From positions 354,813-408,089 of the forward strand of contig NZ_LMUD01000016.1 of NCBI RefSeq assembly GCF_009766095.1: a stretch of DNA of 53,277 bases, read 5' to 3'. Below are positions 44,528-53,277 of the stretch, in pieces; the first letter of the stretch is position 1, and each line of letters begins with the position of its first letter. Position numbers and translations under genes: made by a program. This stretch comes from Granulicella sp. S190 (GTDB taxonomy: Bacteria; Acidobacteriota; Terriglobia; Terriglobales; Acidobacteriaceae). The notes under the pieces are model-generated. The model did not search any database. It was not told the DNA's origin and saw nothing but the letters and a program-made list of their open reading frames with translations.

Positions 44528-44547
44528 GTTGATGCTGAGGGGGGAGT

Positions 44548-46992
44548 TTAGGAGGTGGCCACGCGCGGCTTCTGCACGAGGAGGTTCGGCGTGACGATGT
44601 TTCCGTTCACGTCTGGAAGCTTCGGTGCGATGGGCGTGGTGGTGTCCTTGTAGGTGCCGTCAGTCTGTTTGGTGATGAGGTGGACGGCGTTGTCGCCTGA
44701 GGTTCCGGCGAAGAAGGTTTGGTTATCGGCGCTGACTACCCCGGCGACGGGTGCGATGGGGGTTCCCAGCGCGGTGGACAGAGCGATGCTGCCAAGAGTC
44801 CCAGGGCCAGCGGCCTGCGGGGTGTAAGTTGGGAGGACTCCGCCGGAGCCGAGATAGGTGACGAAGGCGATCTTCGAGTCCGAGGTGGGCAGGACGCCAG
44901 TGATGGCAGTTGCCGTGACGCCGGGAAGAGCGCCGGTGAAGACGGGGGTGGCGCCGAATTTTTGAGTTTGTCCATCAGCCAGGGGACACGCGACGTGAGG
45001 CAGGCCTGGGGTCCCAGTGGGCGGCGTAGAGATGGCCAGATCGATGAATGCCGGAGCGGGATTTACGGTCGCGCCCAGGAGGTGAAGGCCGTCGTTGGTA
45101 GTAGCGACCCTGTCGGTCTGTGGAGCGAGGACACCGGCATCGGGATAGAAGATGTTGCTGGTGGTGGACGCGGTGGTGGCAGGCACACCAACGGTGGTGG
45201 TCTCAGAGCAGTAGGAGCGGGCGGTGGTGGGGTTGCCGCCGAAGAAGGCTCCTACGCTGGGGACGCCGATGGCGACGTCGGTGGTGGGCTGAGAAGAGGT
45301 TGTCTGGTACCAGCCGATGAAGGTGGAGTTGACCAGGAGCTGGTTGTTCGGAGTGGTGACTCCGGTGGAGGAGTTGTAGTCGCCCAGGGTTACGTAGACG
45401 GTCGAGCTGTCCGGGGAGAAGACAGCGTGGGTGCCTACGCCGCCGTACTGGGTCTGGATGACGCCCGTCGCCGGGAGATAGAGGTAGACGAACTGGCGAA
45501 CGGGATCGGTGACGACGAGCTTGGTGCCGTCGGGCGAGACGGCAAGTACAGGACCGGTGATGGCTACGTTGGGAGTCCCTACGGAGTTGGAAGTGGCGCT
45601 ATAGGTCATGAGCCCCGAGGAGCTGCCCATGTAGACGGTGCTGCCGTCGATGCTGATAACCATCGAGTTGGGCTGATAGGGCAGGCGGACCGGACTTCCA
45701 AGCTGGGGCTGGGTAAAGTCCACGGGCACGAGGTAGAGCGAGTTTGTACTCGCGATATAGAGATTGGTGCTGTTGGTTCCCGGTGCGATGACGGAGACAG
45801 GATTGGAGGCGATTGCCTTTCCGTTGCCGAAGAGGCCGATCTGGTTGAACGGCGATGGGTTACAGGTAGGGGGGCGGCAGACAGCGGTGATAGCGGCGGC
45901 GCCTGGTAGGGTCGGTGTGACCGAAGCCGCGGAGTTGCCGGGAATGGTGGTCGGGGTAGTGGACTCGTAGTTGAGAGTAAGGCCGGTGAGGATCGTCCCG
46001 TTGATATCGGTCGCGACCGTGGTGATGGGCTGCACGTTGTTCGGGTTGACGACGATGCTGTTAGTAGGGACGCCACCTCCGCCGACGGCGCTAAGCTGAA
46101 TCGAGACCGGGGGGCAGGTGGAGAAGAAGCCGGCGGAGCTTCCCGCGTTCGCAATGTTCGCGGTGATGACGGTGGAACCTGAGTGTTGTGCGGTAGCGAC
46201 ACCGTTCTCGTCGATGGTGACGACGGAGGCGGTCTGCGGAGCGTAGGAGAGATGGCCTACCTGGCAGCTGACGTTGGTCTGTGAGGTTCCGGTACCTGCG
46301 ATGACCCTGGCGGCGAGCTGGCTGGTGACTCCCTGAGAGACACAGGCGGTATCTGCGAGTGCCGTTGCGGTAGTGGCCACGGGCGCAGTGCAGCAGCCGT
46401 TGCCGTTGGTGGTCTGTGCGCAGGTGTTGGTCTGGGTATCGAATGCCGCAGGGCTGCAGTTGGTCGCCGGATCGTTGACGCAATCGGTCGATAACGGCCC
46501 GAGAGTGACGTTGGTCACGACGGCGTGGACGAAGATGGGGAGGGGATTGCTGCTGACTCCGCCGCCGTTCGCCACGACATACACGGTGCCTGTCTTATTT
46601 GTGGGGTTGCAGGTGGTGAAGTCGGCGATGCCGCCGCCGGTGTTCCTGTTCCAGGTGCCGGCGCACAACTTGCCTGTCGTCGGCTGGACGTCGGCGATGG
46701 TCATATCGGGTTGACCATTGGGGAGAAAGGTGGCGTAGGTGTAGCTCGATACCGTTGCGGTGGTGCCTTTGCAGTCAACCGCGGTGGGCGTGGTGACCTG
46801 ACCGATCTGCGCGAAGTTCATCGAGATGCCGAAGATCTTTGGTTGCAGGGTGATGTTCGACACCTGACCGACGACCGGGCCGGTATCTCCCGCGCAAAAG
46901 ACTGCCGGTGACTTCTTCGAACAACCTGAGATTGAGACTCCGAAGGGAATCGTAAAAAGAAGCAAGAATACTAACGTGGCAAACCGACGCAT
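44548..46992 (-). CDS. Large lipoprotein with Ig-like and beta-propeller-like regions
   Basis: The 814-residue protein begins with a lipoprotein signal (LVFLLLFTIPFGVSISGC), so it is membrane-anchored outside the cytoplasm. Residues about 35-330 are Thr/Ser/Asn/Pro-rich and hold a BIG2-like Ig repeat (VTIDENGVATAQHSGSTVIT). A Cys-rich part (NTCAQTTNGNGCCTAP) follows the first segment. Residues about 405-800 look like a YVTN/NHL-type propeller: LYIASTNSLYLVPVDF, MVISIDGSTVYMGSSSG, VLAVSPDGTKLVVTD, AVFSPDSSTVYVTLGD. No enzyme motif was seen. The layout is typical of acidobacterial surface proteins of unknown role. GGGGAGG lies upstream of the ATG. Confidence 0.8.
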   Translation of the reverse strand: MRRFATLVFLLLFTIPFGVSISGCSKKSPAVFCAGDTGPVVGQVSNITLQPKIFGISMNFAQIGQVTTPTAVDCKGTTATVSSYTYATFLPNGQPDMTIADVQPTTGKLCAGTWNRNTGGGIADFTTCNPTNKTGTVYVVANGGGVSSNPLPIFVHAVVTNVTLGPLSTDCVNDPATNCSPAAFDTQTNTCAQTTNGNGCCTAPVATTATALADTACVSQGVTSQLAARVIAGTGTSQTNVSCQVGHLSYAPQTASVVTIDENGVATAQHSGSTVITANIANAGSSAGFFSTCPPVSIQLSAVGGGGVPTNSIVVNPNNVQPITTVATDINGTILTGLTLNYESTTPTTIPGNSAASVTPTLPGAAAITAVCRPPTCNPSPFNQIGLFGNGKAIASNPVSVIAPGTNSTNLYIASTNSLYLVPVDFTQPQLGSPVRLPYQPNSMVISIDGSTVYMGSSSGLMTYSATSNSVGTPNVAITGPVLAVSPDGTKLVVTDPVRQFVYLYLPATGVIQTQYGGVGTHAVFSPDSSTVYVTLGDYNSSTGVTTPNNQLLVNSTFIGWYQTTSSQPTTDVAIGVPSVGAFFGGNPTTARSYCSETTTVGVPATTASTTSNIFYPDAGVLAPQTDRVATTNDGLHLLGATVNPAPAFIDLAISTPPTGTPGLPHVACPLADGQTQKFGATPVFTGALPGVTATAITGVLPTSDSKIAFVTYLGSGGVLPTYTPQAAGPGTLGSIALSTALGTPIAPVAGVVSADNQTFFAGTSGDNAVHLITKQTDGTYKDTTTPIAPKLPDVNGNIVTPNLLVQKPRVATS

Positions 46993-47110
46993 TGAACCTC
47001 CCCGTCCAACCAGAACTCAAGCTGAACGGTTACCCGCAACCGCTGAATAGCTGAACCCATAGTGTAAAAGCTGCGCAGACCGGAAGCAAATCTCCGGGCG
47101 TAATACTGTT

Positions 47111-47145
47111 CGAACGTTGGTTGGACGATCCAACCAATCGTTTCG
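47111..47145. promoter_or_regulatory. Perfect inverted repeat upstream of the lipoprotein gene
   Basis: TTGGTTGGA (47117-47125) and TCCAACCAA (47129-47137) flank a three-base centre; AACG/CGTT extend it with one bulged base. It lies about 125 bp upstream of the lipoprotein start and may be an operator or a transcript hairpin. Confidence 0.5.
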
Positions 47146-47155
47146 CATCGTGCCG

Positions 47156-47195
47156 GTCTCGCTCCCTTTCTAAAAAAATGTAGGGGGAGCGAGAC
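47156..47195. terminator. Stem-loop after the S9 peptidase gene
   Basis: GTCTCGCTCCC (47156-47166) pairs with GGGAGCGAGAC (47185-47195), 11 bp, with an A/T-rich 18-base loop. It sits 15 bp past the peptidase stop. No T tract follows on the minus strand, so it may be a stability hairpin instead of a classic terminator. Confidence 0.45.
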
Positions 47196-47209
47196 TGGAA
47201 TTGCGGTCC

Positions 47210-49285
47210 TTACTTTGCGGGCATCTCCGTCTCAAACCAGTCGAAGGCCCGCTCGAGAACGTCTCTGCGATGCGCGGGATCACGGAATCCATGTCCCTCG
47301 TTCGGGTATATCACCAACTGCGTCTTTACGCCTTCTGCGCGGAGAGCGTGCCAGAACTCAAAGCTCTGCGGAGCGGGGCACTCGCCGTCGCGGTCTCCGA
47401 CAACGACGAGGGTGGGCGTCTTCACGTTTTTGATGTACTCGATGGCGGAGCTTTTGGCGTAGACGGCGGCATCGTCGTAGACGGTCTTTCCGAAGAAGGG
47501 GACCATCCATTGATCGATGGAGTTTTCGCCGTAGTAGCTCTTCCAGTCGCTGATACCGGCTCCGGCGACTGCGGCCCGGAAGCGCGTGGTTTGGGTAACG
47601 CCGAACATGGTCATGAAGCCACCGTAGCTCCAGCCGGTGAGGCCTTCACGGTTTTTGTCGATGGGGAAGCGCTTTTCGAGGACGTCCATGCCGGCGAGGA
47701 TGTCGTGCAGATCGCCGTAGCCGAAGTCCTTGACGTTGGCTTGTGTGAACTTCTCACCCTGGCCGTAGCTACCGCGCGGATTGGGCATGAAGACGAAGTA
47801 GCCGAGCGCGGAGAAGGGCACACCGCCATAGCCGGCGCCGGGCCAGCGTGGAGTGACGGCGCTCGATGGGCCGCCGTGAACCATGACGAGGAGAGGATAT
47901 TTTTTTGCGGGATCGTAGTTCGCGGGGTAGAGGAGCCATCCCTGAACTTGGAAGCCGTCGTTGGTCCATTCGAGATTTTCGGACTTGCCCCATGCGGGTT
48001 TGAGACTGTCGTTGAGATGGGTGATCTGCTTGAGGTCGTGGATGTGGCCGGCCCAGACTTCGGGGGCGCGCTCGAAGGAGGTGCGAATGATCGCGATGGT
48101 GTGCTCCTGCGAGAGCGAGACGCTCATCTCGAGATCGCCTGCGCCGATGGTCTCGGGAAAGGTGACGCTGGCCTGAGGGATGTCCTTGCCGGTGGCGAGA
48201 TCGATGGCGGTGAGGTGGCTGCTGCCGCCTACCTGCTCGGCGATGGCGATAATGTCGGGGCCGACCCAGCCGAGGAAGGCGACTGATGCGGCGCGGCCGG
48301 GGGTTACGTCTTTTGGCTCGCCGCCGGTGGAGGGGATGAGATAGAGATCGCCGCCGGTGGATCCCTGGTCGCTCATGATGCCGCCGATGAAGGCGATTTG
48401 CTTGCCGTTGGGGGACCAGCGGGGAACGGCGATCTGGAGATCGTGGAGGGAGCCGGTGATCTTTGTGGTGTCGAGGATCGACCTGGGCTGAGCGGTGGCG
48501 AGGTCTTCAGTGTAGAGCTGGGCGACCCACCAGTTATTCTCGCCCGGGGGATTGGCCGCAACGAAGGCGAGACTCTTCGAGTCGGGGGACCAGTTGAACT
48601 CGTAGACATGCAGCGTCGCGGGTGTGACCTGGGAGAAGGCTCCGCTGGCGAGCTGCACGACGCCGACGCGCTGAATCTCTACGCCGTCTTCGCCGATGAC
48701 GCCGGACCAGGGCTTCATGGCAGCGAGGGCTCCAGCGCTGCGGGTGGCGTTCTCGACGAAGAGGAAGGCGACGGACTTGCCGTCGGGCGACCAGGCAAGG
48801 GAGTCGATGCCGCCGGTGAGATGGGTGAGCTGCTTCGATTCGCCGGTGGTTTTGGAGTAGAGGAAGACCTGGTCCTGTCCGGGCTGATCGGTCTTTGCGG
48901 TACAGCTGGAGACGAAGGCCAGGGACTCGCCGTCCAGGGACCACTTGGGGTCGGAGCTGCTGCAGTCTGTGGCACCTGAGCCGGTGCTGACGATCTTTTC
49001 TTTGGCGGGATCGGGATTTTCTACGTTGGAGAGGTGGATCTGCGTCTGCGCGTGGGTTCGTACGGACCAGGCGACGGTAGAGCCGTCAGGGGAGATGGCT
49101 ACGGAGGTTGGGGTTCTGGTCTGGCCAAGGGTCTCGATGAGGGAGCCGATGCGTGCGTTTTTGATGGGGGTAGTGCTGGTTTCGGTCTCCGCGTGTGCTC
49201 GCGCGGCAGTTCCAAGGGTCGAGAGGGCGGTGAGGGCGATGAAACCAAAGGAGAGCGGGGACGTACGGAGATCTGCCAAAGCCAT
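47210..49285 (-). CDS. Exported S9-family (prolyl oligopeptidase type) peptidase
   Basis: The 691-residue serine peptidase has a signal sequence (LRTSPLSFGFIALTALSTL, then ARAHAET). The N-terminal part is a beta-propeller with TolB/PD40-type repeats (VAISPDGSTVAWS, DPKWSLDGESLAFVSS, LAWSPDGKSVAFLF, VPRWSPNGKQIAFIGG). The C-terminal hydrolase has VMVHGGPSSAVTPRWPGAGY, PNPRGSYGQGEKFT, the nucleophile GWSYGGFMTMFG, Asp in VVGDRDGECPAP and His in YPNEGHGFRDPAHR. It should cleave peptides (dipeptidyl or acylaminoacyl type) in the periplasm or outside the cell. It lies upstream of the large lipoprotein gene on the same strand, with a 217-bp gap. Confidence 0.93.
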   Translation of the reverse strand: MALADLRTSPLSFGFIALTALSTLGTAARAHAETETSTTPIKNARIGSLIETLGQTRTPTSVAISPDGSTVAWSVRTHAQTQIHLSNVENPDPAKEKIVSTGSGATDCSSSDPKWSLDGESLAFVSSCTAKTDQPGQDQVFLYSKTTGESKQLTHLTGGIDSLAWSPDGKSVAFLFVENATRSAGALAAMKPWSGVIGEDGVEIQRVGVVQLASGAFSQVTPATLHVYEFNWSPDSKSLAFVAANPPGENNWWVAQLYTEDLATAQPRSILDTTKITGSLHDLQIAVPRWSPNGKQIAFIGGIMSDQGSTGGDLYLIPSTGGEPKDVTPGRAASVAFLGWVGPDIIAIAEQVGGSSHLTAIDLATGKDIPQASVTFPETIGAGDLEMSVSLSQEHTIAIIRTSFERAPEVWAGHIHDLKQITHLNDSLKPAWGKSENLEWTNDGFQVQGWLLYPANYDPAKKYPLLVMVHGGPSSAVTPRWPGAGYGGVPFSALGYFVFMPNPRGSYGQGEKFTQANVKDFGYGDLHDILAGMDVLEKRFPIDKNREGLTGWSYGGFMTMFGVTQTTRFRAAVAGAGISDWKSYYGENSIDQWMVPFFGKTVYDDAAVYAKSSAIEYIKNVKTPTLVVVGDRDGECPAPQSFEFWHALRAEGVKTQLVIYPNEGHGFRDPAHRRDVLERAFDWFETEMPAK

Positions 49286-49431
49286 GCGAAAAGCCTAGCA
49301 TGGGAGGCGATGCGCTTTTGTCATGGAGCGTCACCGGGTGTCGTGGGATGTCATGGAGTCCATGAGTAGAGTGCGTGTGCCTCCCGGGTTGTGCAATTTG
49401 CCGTTTTTTGAGGAGAAAGCGGGCGAAAAAT

Positions 49432-49460
49432 TTGACGTTTTGCCGACACATTGATATTGT
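49432..49460 (+). promoter_or_regulatory. Sigma-70-type promoter of the str operon
   Basis: TTGACG (49432-49437) and TATTGT (49455-49460) are separated by exactly 17 bp. It lies 503 bp before rpsL, so the message would carry a leader of nearly 500 nt. Confidence 0.65.
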
Positions 49461-49841
49461 TAGAAGGTTCCGCGAGTATCCGGACCGTGTCGTAGGGGAA
49501 GCTCGACGCACGGAGGGGTGGAGAAAAACCCCCGTGATCATTAGATTCGCCGCCTGTCGCAAGACGGTGCCGAGAGATTGCGCTATACTGGATACAAGAG
49601 ATTCACCGCAGGACATTCTCGATCAGTGATTCGTTTGACTCATGGGATCTGAATGTCGTTGGTCTGCGGCCTTTCGCAATCGTGCCTGCGACACCCTCCA
49701 CCCTGGATGGGCTATGCGGGCCGGGACAGCGAAACGGAGTCGGCTCATCCTTGAAGTCAGGGAAAGACGCTCGACCACCGTCGACTGTTTACGTCTGGTT
49801 TGTTGTATCGGTTTACAGACGCAGCAGGGAAGATCTTCGTC

Positions 49842-49868
49842 AGAGACGCTTCAGCGTTCTCAATTTTT
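49842..49868 (+). terminator. Weak attenuator-like hairpin in the rpsL leader
   Basis: AGAGACGCTTCAGCGTTCT folds into a short bulged stem followed by CAATTTTTT. It could pause or terminate transcription ahead of rpsL. Stability is modest. Confidence 0.35.
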
Positions 49869-49963
49869 TGCGTGTACGAAGCATGTACCACAAAAGGCGA
49901 GGTTCAATCCTACCTGTGCGTCTCACATAAGTTTGGTTTTGCGCGCATTAACAAGGAGTTCTA

Positions 49964-50347
49964 GTGCCTACGTTCCATCAGCTCGTCAAGCAGGGCCGCA
50001 CGCCCACTCGTTATAAGACCGCCAGCCCCGCGCTCCAGGGTTCGCCCCAGCGCCGTGGTGTTTGCACCCGCGTGTACACCCAGACCCCGAAGAAGCCGAA
50101 CTCGGCTCTCCGTAAGGTTGCGCGTGTTCGCCTCACCAACGGGATCGAGGTCACGACCTATATCCCGGGCATCGGCCACAACCTGCAGGAGCACTCGATT
50201 GTGCTGATCCGCGGCGGCCGTGTGAAGGATCTGCCGGGCGTTCGGTACCACGTGGTTCGCGGCACGCTCGACTCGGTCGGCGTGGCCAACCGCAAGCAGA
50301 GCCGCTCCAAGTACGGCGCGAAGCGTCCGAAGGCAGCAGCTAAATAA
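49964..50347 (+). CDS. rpsL: 30S ribosomal protein S12
   Basis: The 127-residue decoding-centre protein. [20 protein letters not shown] and [20 protein letters not shown] are diagnostic, and the two lysines whose change gives streptomycin resistance in other bacteria (PKKPNS and GRVKDLPG) are wild type. It starts with GTG, preceded by AAGGAG. First gene of the str operon; rpsG follows after 111 bp. Confidence 0.98.
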   Translation: MPTFHQLVKQGRTPTRYKTASPALQGSPQRRGVCTRVYTQTPKKPNSALRKVARVRLTNGIEVTTYIPGIGHNLQEHSIVLIRGGRVKDLPGVRYHVVRGTLDSVGVANRKQSRSKYGAKRPKAAAK

Positions 50348-50458
50348 GTTTTTGAACCTATTTTTTTCGAATCCGGAAGATCGGGTTGCAAGTCGAAATT
50401 AACCAAGTCCAGCTCTTGAGAAGTCCGGCGCTGGAGGAAGACGAGAAAGAAGAAGAGA

Positions 50459-50929
50459 ATGCCAAGAAAAGGCTACATCGCAAAGCGTGAAGTTGCTGCA
50501 GACCCGGTCTATAACTCCACCCTGGTCACGAAGTTTGTTAACTCGATGATGTGGGGCGGCAAGAAGTCGACCGCGCAGGGCATCTTCTACACCGCCATGA
50601 CGAACCTTGAGCAGAAGGGTGGCGACGAGGCCCTGAAGCTGTTCAAGAAGGCGATTGAGAACTGCAAGCCGCTTCTGGAAGTAAAGAGCCGCCGTGTCGG
50701 TGGTGCGAACTACCAGGTGCCGATCGAAGTTCTGCCGGAGCGCCGCACGTCGCTTGCGATCCGCTGGCTTGTGACCTATGGCCGCGCGCGTGGCGAGAAG
50801 GGCATGGTGGAGAAGTTGACCGCCGAGCTGCTCGATGCTGCCAATGGCCGTGGCGCCGCGATGAAGAAGAAGGAAGACGTTCACCGTATGGCCGAGGCCA
50901 ACAAGGCCTTCGCGCACTACCGCTGGTAG
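50459..50929 (+). CDS. rpsG: 30S ribosomal protein S7
   Basis: The 156-residue primary rRNA-binding protein that starts assembly of the 30S head. [58 protein letters not shown] and [11 protein letters not shown] are diagnostic. In enteric bacteria S7 represses its own operon by binding the rpsL-rpsG spacer; the 111-bp spacer here is about the right size, but the structure was not examined in detail. GAAAGAAGAAGAGA precedes the ATG. Confidence 0.98.
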   Translation: MPRKGYIAKREVAADPVYNSTLVTKFVNSMMWGGKKSTAQGIFYTAMTNLEQKGGDEALKLFKKAIENCKPLLEVKSRRVGGANYQVPIEVLPERRTSLAIRWLVTYGRARGEKGMVEKLTAELLDAANGRGAAMKKKEDVHRMAEANKAFAHYRW

Positions 50930-51024
50930 TTAGTTTCCAGCAGCGTCCATAAGAGTTTAGGTACAGATTTTAGGTTCAACGCAGTTTTTACCGCGAGCAG
51001 ACGCTCGCAGATGAGAGATAGACC

Positions 51025-53118
<2,094 letters not shown>

Positions 53119-53185
53119 TCCGGTGCCGCAAGGCGAAGTTCAAGTTTGAAGCAGGATCACAAGTTACTGAAACACGGAGAGAGTC

Positions 53186-53277
53186 ATGGGCAAGGAAAAG
53201 TTTGACCGGTCAAAGCCGCACGTAAACATCGGGACGATTGGGCACATCGATCATGGCAAGACGACGCTGACGGCGGC
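53186..53277 (+). CDS. tuf: Translation elongation factor Tu, 3' truncated by window end
   Basis: Only the first 30 codons are present. They read [20 protein letters not shown] and continue with DHGKTTLTA, the P-loop of EF-Tu, which delivers aminoacyl-tRNA to the ribosome. GGAGAGAG precedes the ATG. It completes the usual rpsL-rpsG-fusA-tuf order. Confidence 0.97.
   Translation, partial: MGKEKFDRSKPHVNIGTIGHIDHGKTTLTA

Larger units (their letters stand above)
44156..44547. other. 392-bp intergenic region with dispersed repeats and a terminator
   Basis: It holds two hairpin units of the GGGAATGAC type (44224-44245, 44439-44476), a CTTCGGTCGAGATGAC element (44376-44420) and a bidirectional terminator (44495-44527). 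A 63-codon ORF at 44281-44472 is just translated repeat. Confidence 0.75.
49286..49963. other. 678-bp upstream region of the str operon
   Basis: Carries the promoter at 49432-49460, a second -10-like TATACT at 49584-49589, and a long leader with several small hairpins. CGTCTG/CAGACG (49792, 49816) and the element at 49842-49868 are examples. Open frames here are not convincing. Confidence 0.6.

Overview
The window is a GC-rich bacterial chromosome segment from a free-living heterotroph. It is probably an Acidobacteriota member of the Acidobacteriaceae type (Granulicella/Edaphobacter/Terriglobus-like). That placement is inferred from gene style: secreted SGNH, S9 and carboxylesterase enzymes, paired sigma-54 activators beside an exopolysaccharide glycosyltransferase, an acidobacterial-looking lipoprotein, and several dispersed intergenic repeat families. 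No rRNA, tRNA, CRISPR array, transposase or phage gene was recognised. The segment reads as core and accessory chromosome, not as an island.

Layout. 1-5.3 kb: end of a polysaccharide-type tyrosine kinase, a polyprenyl glycosylphosphotransferase, two divergent sigma-54 activators (one with a receiver lacking its phospho-Asp) and a small beta-rich regulatory-looking protein. 5.8-8.6 kb: an alginate-export-type outer-membrane barrel and a Tat-exported oxalate-decarboxylase-like bicupin. 8.7-17.1 kb: branched-chain aminotransferase, MarC, EgtB, an exported NIF3-like protein, a 55-aa membrane ORF, Ndk, a HAD phosphatase, an SGNH hydrolase and a secreted aldose epimerase. 17.1-25 kb: a two-subunit 3-oxoacid CoA-transferase, then a cobalamin riboswitch controlling a [2Fe-2S]-CobN fusion and a fused ChlI/ChlD-type AAA+/VWA subunit. 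25-29 kb: an orphan CysJ-like reductase, a repeat-rich 850-bp spacer, a divergent TetR/azoreductase pair with two visible operator-like sites, and a DUF6526-like membrane protein.

29-44 kb: endonuclease IV, an exported alditol-oxidase-like flavoenzyme, an ICMT-like methyltransferase, a carboxylesterase, leuS coupled to an unknown membrane protein, two tandem paralogous mini membrane proteins, guaA, a MctP-like monocarboxylate symporter, a lipoprotein, a crotonase, a VOC-RibH fusion and nusB. 44-49.3 kb: a large Ig-like/propeller lipoprotein and an S9 peptidase. 49.4-53.3 kb: the str operon (rpsL, rpsG, fusA, start of tuf) behind a consensus sigma-70 promoter and a roughly 500-nt leader.

The most notable items are the riboswitch-controlled ferredoxin-CobN/ChlID chelatase unit, the VOC-lumazine synthase fusion, the receiver without a phosphoacceptor, the tandem mini membrane proteins, and several dispersed intergenic repeats, one in three copies within 11 kb. 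Identities come from reading motifs by eye; no database search was possible.
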